Below, in pieces: positions 35,301 through 39,348 of a stretch of DNA of 39,348 nt. Made by a program: the position numbers and the translations under genes. The stretch lies in NCBI GenBank assembly GCA_029260765.1, contig JAJDCP010000147.1:1-39348 (forward strand). The letters run 5' to 3'. The stretch's first letter is position 1. Every line of letters begins with the position of its first letter. A model generated the notes under the pieces. The model was not told the DNA's origin. It worked only from the letters and a program-made list of their open reading frames with translations, and did not search any database. The stretch comes from Planctomycetota bacterium. Lineage in GTDB: Bacteria > Planctomycetota > J058 > JAJDCP01.

Positions 35301-38273
35301 GTACTCCGCGCCGCCGGAGGGCGCTCCCGGTCCCCAGCCGTCTCTGTTCAGACCCCGCGTGCGACGCTGTTCGTCCTGCCCTTTGTAGACCTCACCGGTG
35401 GTCACGACGACGGCGACCTCGCGCCGTCCCATCTGGGCGAAGTGCTGCAGGTAGCGCCGCTGCAGCTGCACACGCCAGCCCCGCGCCATGCGCAATTGCT
35501 CGCGCTGAAGCTCCAGCTGGGCGAGATCGTGGCCCGCCTGAAAGAATTCTTCGCCGTCGCGCATCTTGAAGCGCCGCTCGACAGCGAAACGCTCGCGGTC
35601 CGCGTCGCTCTCGAGCACCAGCAGCGAGGTGTAGGGGGTCATGATCTGGAAGTCTTCGCTCAGACCGACGATGCGCCCTTGGATCAGCGCGCTGGGGATC
35701 TGCTCGAGCAGATGCTCGAGGTGCGAGCGGGCCCAGAGCCGGGGGATGAACGAGTTCTCGCGGCCCGCTTCGTCCGAGCTGGTCTGCAGGCTGTGCTCGA
35801 CGGTCTGCCCGCCAAGCTCGCCGCGCAGGGTGATCTTCACATCAGCAGGTCCTGTGCCCGGCAGGTAGCGGCCCACCACGAACAGCTGCTGGCCGGCCGG
35901 CAGGCTGGTGAGCCGCTCCGGGTAGACCGCGGCGGTCTCGATGCCCTCGATCTGCAGCTCGATGTTGCGCAAGGAGGGGTAAAGGATCTCTTCGAGTAGC
36001 GCGTCGGCCGCCAACAATGCCGATGAGCGGTCACGAACCACCCGGTTGCTTCCGCTGGCGCCGATGGCACGCAGCACCTGGCCTTCATAGCTGCTGCCCA
36101 GGCCGATGGCGTGGGAGACCAGGCCGCGATCGGCCAACAGACTACGGATGCGCTGGCTGTGGGCCGCTGGCTCGGCGTCGCCGGTGGTCGGGATGGCATC
36201 GCCGAGGTATACGAGCTGTGTGCCCGGAGCAGCCGCCCGGGCGGCAGCCTCGAAGGCGGCGTCCAGGTCTGTCCAACCCAGCGAGGCTCGGCGCCCCAAA
36301 AATTCCAGGGCGGCGTCGATATTCTTGTCGGTCACCGGCAAGGGGGCGTCAAACGCGGCCACGCTCTCGATGTCGAAGGCGTGCAGCTGGAAGCGGTCGC
36401 GCTTGGACAGGGCTCCGAGCAGGGCCTCGATACAAGCGGCCTGCAGGGCGCGCTTCTGGGGGTCCATCGATGCCGAAGTGTCGGCGAGCAGCAACAGCTT
36501 CAGCGGCTCTGCGTCCGGCAGAGCGCGCAGCTCTCCGGGCCGCTCGGGCCCGTCGATGGCGAGCAGGAAGTAGCCCTCATCGGAACGCTTGTGCGGGATG
36601 AAACGCATCGGCACCGGGCTCGGCTCGGGCACCACCAGCAGCTCGAAGTCGGCTGTCGGAGTGACCTCTTCAGCGTCGTAATGCAACGTAGCTGTGTTGG
36701 ACTGTTGGCGCAGCCGGACCGGGTGGCTCGGGCAGCTGACCGAGCTGAGCGCCACACTCGAGCTCAGGCTGACCTCGATCTCGAGCTCCTTGAGCGGCCG
36801 CTCGCGCAGCAACTCGCTCATCAAGGCGTAGCGGTAGCGGTAGCCCTTTCCCTTCCGGGGCAGCACCTGGGTGTAGCTGATCTCGATGCGTTTGGTGTGG
36901 GCGATCGGGTAGACGCTGGCCTGAAACAGGTTGCCGCCTTCCCACTCGAGCAGCCCGGGATCGCGCTCTTCCCGAAGGATCTGCTCGTAGATCGCGCGGG
37001 CACGCTGTTTCTCGACGATGTCCCCTTCGACTTTCTCGCCGCCGATCCACATCGCAAAGCCCGAGACCGACGCGCCTTCGGGAAGTGGGAAGGAAAAGAC
37101 GCCCTCCAGGATGTCGTCGGTGTGGTTGACAAAAGTCTGCACGATGCGCGTGCGGGCGATCTGGTCGCGGATGTCGACGAACACTCGGTGATCCTGCACC
37201 GACAAGGCCACATCACGGCCATCGATGTTCGCGAGCAGCGAGCCGAGCGGCTCGGGTTGGTCCTGTTTGTAGGCAGCCAACCAGGGCGGAGCGGTCTCCA
37301 GCGGCGTCAGGCCGGCAGCGCCGACCTGCAGCATGGTCGGCTGGGAGATCTGCAGCTCGGTTCCCTTGGGGCCGACCACTGTCAGCTGGGAGCCTTCGGC
37401 GGGTTCCAGATCTACAAAGCCGCGCAGCAGCTTGATGCGGCTCTCGGCTTCGACCTCGACCAGCGTGCCCGGTCCCAGCAGGCACAGGCTGCCGTCTTTG
37501 AGGCGGACCTGCAGCAGGTTGGCACCACGGGGTGAGGTCTTGAGCCAGTCGCCGATCAACAACTCCCCGTCTTTGCGGGCCGCCTGCCAGCGGTCAGCAG
37601 TGGCCGGCCGCAGCTGGCTCAGGCCCTGGCTGTCGAGGATCTTGCCCAGGTAGGGCTCGTCCGACAGCCCGAGCTGCGAGAGCCCGAACACGGTGAGCGC
37701 GAGCACGACGGCGCTCGCGAGCTTATTTTTCCCCATCATGGTGATTCCTTTCTGTAGCCAGACCCAGGGCCACAGCCACTGGGCCCAGCCGGCGCGAGCG
37801 CGCTCCCGCAGTGTCTGCAGGGCTTTGCTGCTGCGTTGGGAGACGGCCGAGCTGGTGATTCCCAGCTGGCTGGCAACTTCTTGGGTAGAGAGTCCTTCGA
37901 GGTATTTCAACTGCAGCACTTCGCGCTGCGCGTCGGTGAGATGGCGGAACTGCTCGAGGATGTGACGGATATCGTCTTCGGAGTATTTGTCTTCTTCCGG
38001 CTGGGCGAACGTGTCCATAGAGCCGACCTCCACACGCTTCTGGTCACGGCGCGATCGTTTGCGCGCCCAGCTGATCGAGAAGCGCCGCACGACCGCGGCG
38101 ATCCAATGCGCCAACGGCCCACGTTGCTGCCACAGCCGCTCTTTCTGGAGCAGCCGCGCCACGCATTCCTGGGTCAGCTCATCGACCTCATCCCGGTCGC
38201 GGGCTACCCGGCGGACCTGGCTGCGGATGTTGCTGAGGTTCCTGGTCAGCTCTTCGCGGAAGTCTTCGCTCAT
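29355..38273 (-). CDS. ECF sigma factor - TM - FecR - VIT - VWA - TPR fusion (2,972 residues)
   Basis: One open frame. Residues 1-160 are an ECF sigma factor: region 2 at VDELTQECVARLLQ and HWIAAVVRRFSISWARKR (~30-73), and region 4 at LTDAQREVLQLKYLEGLSTQ through ITSSAVSQRSSKALQTL (~112-155). A Trp-rich stretch (~163-176) leads into a membrane helix (~184-203). Then come a FecR-like domain (~210-320, KDGSLCLLGPGTLVEV), a VIT domain (~345-480, FVNHTDDILEGVFSFPLPEG, EKQRARAIYEQIL), and a VWA domain (~590-780) with intact MIDAS DTSAS (598-602). After a long linker, TPR-like repeats run from ~1220 to the end. The ATG at 38273 gives a standard sigma N-terminus; TTG 38297 is an alternative. ATG-ATG at residues 179-180 has a strong internal Shine-Dalgarno, so a second, signal-peptide-bearing product or two genes are possible. 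Confidence 0.8.
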   Translation of the reverse strand: MSEDFREELTRNLSNIRSQVRRVARDRDEVDELTQECVARLLQKERLWQQRGPLAHWIAAVVRRFSISWARKRSRRDQKRVEVGSMDTFAQPEEDKYSEDDIRHILEQFRHLTDAQREVLQLKYLEGLSTQEVASQLGITSSAVSQRSSKALQTLRERARAGWAQWLWPWVWLQKGITMMGKNKLASAVVLALTVFGLSQLGLSDEPYLGKILDSQGLSQLRPATADRWQAARKDGELLIGDWLKTSPRGANLLQVRLKDGSLCLLGPGTLVEVEAESRIKLLRGFVDLEPAEGSQLTVVGPKGTELQISQPTMLQVGAAGLTPLETAPPWLAAYKQDQPEPLGSLLANIDGRDVALSVQDHRVFVDIRDQIARTRIVQTFVNHTDDILEGVFSFPLPEGASVSGFAMWIGGEKVEGDIVEKQRARAIYEQILREERDPGLLEWEGGNLFQASVYPIAHTKRIEISYTQVLPRKGKGYRYRYALMSELLRERPLKELEIEVSLSSSVALSSVSCPSHPVRLRQQSNTATLHYDAEEVTPTADFELLVVPEPSPVPMRFIPHKRSDEGYFLLAIDGPERPGELRALPDAEPLKLLLLADTSASMDPQKRALQAACIEALLGALSKRDRFQLHAFDIESVAAFDAPLPVTDKNIDAALEFLGRRASLGWTDLDAAFEAAARAAAPGTQLVYLGDAIPTTGDAEPAAHSQRIRSLLADRGLVSHAIGLGSSYEGQVLRAIGASGSNRVVRDRSSALLAADALLEEILYPSLRNIELQIEGIETAAVYPERLTSLPAGQQLFVVGRYLPGTGPADVKITLRGELGGQTVEHSLQTSSDEAGRENSFIPRLWARSHLEHLLEQIPSALIQGRIVGLSEDFQIMTPYTSLLVLESDADRERFAVERRFKMRDGEEFFQAGHDLAQLELQREQLRMARGWRVQLQRRYLQHFAQMGRREVAVVVTTGEVYKGQDEQRRTRGLNRDGWGPGAPSGGAEYFFGEAASKELEELDWTATAQPLAPAESPIVMDPMSGDKNMDFDLADDRLARNSPAPARQNSTFELEASLAMDDGLFRVAGLREELRSSLQAGGFAGRYDDSRSFYAPQGPQLVGLFPRVGEPRAEAPPARWPEAVRAAVLGLDRRAVLASEGLRLECSAQHSGNDKLERVIPQAAQIWLLSPESWLEVASGPRQATSLQWTDGALRSSLNATYGLGRERSAEDGDLDAWTGPIPYLFETLETSFASLEPELDELGDTLRISLRSPQSPDYLVEVRVDPVRQVVLEVLSSHKGTVSQRVIFGDFVELAGYWWPQSRELRDAEGKLSQATRYQLQTHTAETFSARLATLLEPASDAIMLPDTLPERAEAKSQAAQGTADGAALLVLTDLELYFGRWETARARFDELAALQKDKPGLRRLRRELLLHGRRQAEALELLQAWAAELAAGKGREPLFVALELLGQAYSFHANEQRVLLETLEPVFAAADPLLDAQADYGQRLFQLYQQLGWPSRAFELSQQLQADWPHHHSIQSTCIQLKFQRLDVEGAFTQVELAVERGIWTDNERVALRQQGANLRLQSRRLNEFLSYSEQHGETLRFGSSHWENVLAALIMLDRTEEADARIREWLQLDPTDSAALPRVQGAISHALGQYWNLFYYNQKDPRFHPELEAFVARHRDTSEAWSQIGRILREGWFVQSETGVRLLASVRKRVETELESMEPRALYQRLSWLAGNVDNDAWQALVDRLLERWKTGRDPQLLSALMSWAGAERLVEIRKLELTTAREDPELQVPAAASNLLSALHSASWSAEREDLAMQTLSEAWDPETAEPALTADSWLRSLVDWAIAGRRADAEQADPDANQRSRRDLASQRETWLEDARRAVSQRLAGMAETFPVEALRPYIQAEALYWQAQLKEPAAPIQAGYWELFASVPDSTGLAGQFLATRSLESLAHLAVTALDDAAAADSLLAVCDARLASGSELYDWQSLKIGLLLCLDRADATRETLEAWLADSDRFLVRSWRILLGVLYAETGDLESAVARFEELQADDELGAADLKLLSTWYLLLERDADAAAAQVASYGFQPEWELQNRLWQAVQQADGIQARVDEEAPLMLRALLRQASWPGNHCWVIQNFYSTTKDFRLLACLSEGVIGHTPQGIYNYLQQVGQILSLVHEEATADLLAVAIDEARAAAQTPVDRRALAFLDFLASQAAAGQLQGAEAWQRRALASFEAALAEPAEAEEIRLLAEFLCNLGALPRPLDEAQRAAVAKLYAAQPRQSDNYLPLAELWARLLWTYNRRVEAHAVLKNAIDASRQPPHSTLPASADNALRTLSSYTKQLGEYSEAERMWSAELARPYSEQRRREFQREFYNVHIEAYPGYTTSFGKGAQLYRKTFESLLAELEKRSDENHAANLVQQLLWLVDRADDHRERTAERDLEDFAFNRLPPILALYQYRNGQNMVQNVASTLREVSSARTALRFLIVRAENEPRWLGYANQDYWSYHSYTLGDLRKRVSKLGDLEDRLLALVLPALQQDLERRNMRNWNMLYIGNSDFWNAKRKDFGDVAQAVVEERGHVLSVLMFAAEYLYSGLHYFNPAIDALKSGRARGLEAVQLRSTLVRWLQEQKRWQESLALAEQLVVEVPHELVYRQQLVRALYYTGKREEAAAALAAAEAHWREAKLWNENVVAGMANVCLECNFLDEAAVLFAEAINLRKRYVTLNDWTLSHYYNQQADTLAKLGRLDEAVDAAAGAILAWSDSRDERRDALERLVAVLLGAKDLDGWVREFEAELATSKTESALLRRAVGEAWFRRKAWRKAAHHWQAALAVQPHDQATREKLLQAYDKLGDTKAAVASLMAGIAASPFELASYAELGRRLQKAEQTQDAERAFTSLAELKPHQSEGHAQLAEHFMAQKRPAEAAVQWRQVVRIRSDEPPGYLGLAKSLRAAGQLEEAREVLRKLLGQEWDERFGDVHGEALRILSGM
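37746..37753 (-). promoter_or_regulatory. Strong internal Shine-Dalgarno at sigma/FecR junction
   Basis: AGAAAGGA on the minus strand is complementary over all 8 bases to the usual bacterial 16S 3' tail UCCUUUCU. It lies 6 nt before the in-frame ATG at 37739. From that ATG the product starts with MMGKNK and a hydrophobic core, which would serve as a signal peptide. This supports separate translation of the FecR-VIT-VWA-TPR part, in addition to or instead of the fusion. Confidence 0.6.
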
Positions 38274-38407
38274 ATGGAAGGGATCCCCGGTTTCCAACCC
38301 ATACTGACAGTTGAGGGGGTCAGGAATTTAGCTCGAAGTCAGATTAATTTTTGCGGTGAGATTCTGTCCAGGTGTTGACAGGAGGAGAGTGTTCTCAGGA
38401 TTGGATC

Positions 38408-38531
38408 CCATCTCCAAGTTGAGACTGAAAAAGTACGGTTTCCAGGGGGTTTTCAGCTGAAATGGAGATGGTGCGGAATTTGCATAGCTGTGTGGAGATA
38501 TTGCACCGAATCCCCATGTTGTGCTGGAGAT
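38408..38531. promoter_or_regulatory. Four TGGAGAT boxes between sigma fusion and lipoprotein gene
   Basis: TGGAGAT occurs at 38463-38469, 38493-38499 and 38525-38531, spaced 30 and 32 bp apart. The inverse ATCTCCA is at 38410-38416. The first pair extends to a perfect 9-bp inverted repeat (38408-38416 / 38463-38471) that encloses a nested ctgaaaa/ttttcag pair (38425-38431 / 38450-38456). The region is the shared upstream DNA of two divergent genes. The box nearest the lipoprotein gene coincides with its Shine-Dalgarno. Near-three-turn spacing suits an operator array, possibly autoregulatory. Confidence 0.4.
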
Positions 38532-38537
38532 CTGTTC

Positions 38538-39110
38538 ATGAGAAGCCCCCGCTCATGCGCCTGGGCGACCGCGCTCTGCGTACTGCTGGTCGGTTGTGGA
38601 ACCAAGCATGATGTTCCCACATTGTTCCTTGGAGACAGCGACGGCGACGGCATTCCCGACTACGCGGAGGTCGCCTTCGGCAGCGACCCGCGTGACCCGG
38701 ACGACCCCTTTGTCGGCGGGAGCGCGGGGCGTTATCGATGCGAACCGGTGCTGGTCTCGGCCCAACGTCGCAGCAGCGCGGGCGCGGACACCTTCGAGAT
38801 GTTGGTGCCCGCGACCAACCGCTTCGTCTCGGGCTACACCATCCAGGCAGCGGAAGGCTACACCAGCTTCATGAACATCGTCGTACCTGAGGGTTTTGGG
38901 GAACGCATTGTGCTCGACGGCAGCTCGCTGGGAGACCTCGGCATCACCTTCTCAACGGTACCCGGCACGGCGCTTGAAGGCGCATTGGTCCCTGTGACGG
39001 GGGGATCGCATACACTACGTGGACCGCAGCCCTTTTGCGTCAATGTGTTTGGTTACGTGCCTGCGATTGGCTACGGGTACACCGGCAACCAACAGATTCC
39101 GCATCGCTGA
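38538..39110 (+). CDS. Lipoprotein with TSP3-type calcium motif and IgGFc-binding-like C-terminus
   Basis: A 190-residue lipoprotein. ATG 38538 follows GGAGA (38526-38530) at 7 nt. The signal ends LLVGC with the lipidated cysteine at residue 20. Residues 33-41 (DSDGDGIPD), followed by EVAFGSDPRDPDDP, match a single thrombospondin type-3/calcium-binding repeat. The rest (GYTIQAAEGYTSFMNIVVPE, then FCVNVFGYVPAIGYGYTGN) resembles the end of IgGFc-binding N-terminal domains, which finish with a vyvyGf...sYgYp pattern; the domain here is much shorter than the usual few hundred residues. It is likely displayed on the outer envelope. It is divergent from the sigma fusion and shares its upstream region, so it is a candidate target of that sigma factor. 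Confidence 0.7.
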   Translation: MRSPRSCAWATALCVLLVGCGTKHDVPTLFLGDSDGDGIPDYAEVAFGSDPRDPDDPFVGGSAGRYRCEPVLVSAQRRSSAGADTFEMLVPATNRFVSGYTIQAAEGYTSFMNIVVPEGFGERIVLDGSSLGDLGITFSTVPGTALEGALVPVTGGSHTLRGPQPFCVNVFGYVPAIGYGYTGNQQIPHR

Positions 39111-39151
39111 GACGTCGATGCCCCTCGGGTTTCGATGTCCTAGTGCCTTCG

Positions 39152-39186
39152 CGCACAAGTTCCGGTACATCCGGACGATGTGTGCG
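39152..39186. terminator. Hairpin downstream of lipoprotein gene
   Basis: Outer stem CGCACA (39152-39157) with TGTGCG (39181-39186) and inner stem TCCGG (39161-39165) with CCGGA (39171-39175) around a 5-nt loop. It is 41 nt after the lipoprotein stop. There is no T-tract, so it may end transcription weakly or simply stabilise the mRNA 3' end. Confidence 0.35.
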
Positions 39187-39205
39187 TCGTGGATAGCAAA
39201 TTCTT

Positions 39206-39245
39206 GTAGGGGAGGGGTTTACCCCCTCCCGCGGCTACCGGGCGA
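39206..39245. repeat. Second copy of the dispersed hairpin module
   Basis: gtaggggaggggtttac (39206-39222) is identical to 11010-11026 of the palindromic element and is likewise followed by c/tccctcccgcgg and then the gcgaagcgtccgag word. GGGAGGGG (39210-39217) and CCCCTCCC (39223-39230) form a perfect 8-bp stem with a TTTAC loop. The outer 16-bp terminal repeat of the first copy is absent on this side; the other end is beyond the window. Confidence 0.7.
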
Positions 39246-39348
39246 GCGAAGCGTCCGAGTCCGCGAAAGCGAAGCGTCCGAGTCCGCGAAAGCGAAGCGT
39301 CCGAGTCCGCGAAAGCGAAGCGTCCGAGTCCGCGAAAGCGAAGCGTCC
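39246..39348. repeat. 23-bp tandem repeat array (runs off window)
   Basis: Four identical 23-bp units start at 39246, 39269, 39292 and 39315, with an 11-nt partial fifth from 39338 to the window end. Each unit begins gcgaagcgtccgagtc and ends cgcgaaa. The first 16 nt also occur once in the palindromic element (11044-11059). Units abut without spacers, and the period is not a multiple of three, so the array is neither CRISPR nor a coding repeat. Confidence 0.9.

Noticed and set aside
37720..37739. Programmed -1 frameshift on the GGGGAAAAA run, which would meet TAA at once and release a short sigma factor
   Set aside because: The shifted codons do not allow good re-pairing of the tRNAs and the A5 run is short for slippage, so the internal start or simple fusion explains the site better.
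38375..38380. TTGACA as a -35 box for the lipoprotein gene
   Set aside because: No acceptable -10 lies 16-18 bp downstream (the position reads GGATTG), and the start codon is over 150 bp away.
39246..39348. CRISPR array
   Set aside because: The units are 23 bp and directly adjacent with no spacers, and no cas gene is in the window.

Overview
The window is GC-rich and densely coded. Its gene types point to a Planctomycetota-like bacterium, though Myxococcota-like lineages are not excluded. The clues are three giant Ser/Thr kinases with DWG in place of DFG, each carrying one membrane helix and a large sensor-like C-terminus, together with HEAT-repeat envelope proteins, a FecR/VIT/VWA protein and several lipoproteins. 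Four proteins of more than 1,400 residues occupy about 61% of the sequence. I saw no rRNA, tRNA, CRISPR array or transposase gene.

Layout. Positions 1-1981 (minus) hold a sphingosine-1-phosphate-lyase-type PLP enzyme, cut by the window edge, translationally coupled to an amidohydrolase. Positions 2202-5659 (plus) hold a lipoprotein, a GT-D-type glycosyltransferase candidate, a DUF6882-like protein and a secreted HEAT-repeat protein. The last of these leads directly into kinase 1 (5669-10981), which carries an FG-GAP/PQQ-like propeller region and a C-terminal PDZ. A palindromic non-coding element (10982-11115) separates kinase 1 from the convergent ATP-type PEP carboxykinase (11177-12760). Next come a TMTC-like membrane glycosyltransferase with TPRs (minus) and a divergent three-helix membrane protein. 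Kinase 2 (16209-20651, minus) has a TPR-rich sensor and a non-RD catalytic loop. A second HEAT protein plus kinase 3 pair (20981-27285, plus) follows, then a secreted protein with a degenerate peptidase fold (27350-29329).

The most unusual locus is 29355-38273 (minus). It is one uninterrupted 2,972-codon frame that reads ECF sigma factor, membrane helix, FecR-like domain, VIT, VWA and a very long TPR array. A strong internal Shine-Dalgarno and start lie at the sigma/FecR junction, so this is either a sigma factor fused to its own envelope sensor or two coupled genes joined in frame. A divergent lipoprotein gene (38538-39110) shares its upstream region, which carries four copies of a 7-bp motif.

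How the parts may work together (inference): most of the window looks like envelope sensing. HEAT/kinase pairs and the sigma-FecR-VIT-VWA-TPR protein would link protein-protein or ligand interactions outside the membrane to phosphorylation or transcription inside. The metabolic genes (PEPCK, SPL-like lyase, amidohydrolase) look unrelated. A dispersed hairpin repeat family (10982-11115, and 39206 to the window end with 23-bp tandem copies) sits at gene ends.
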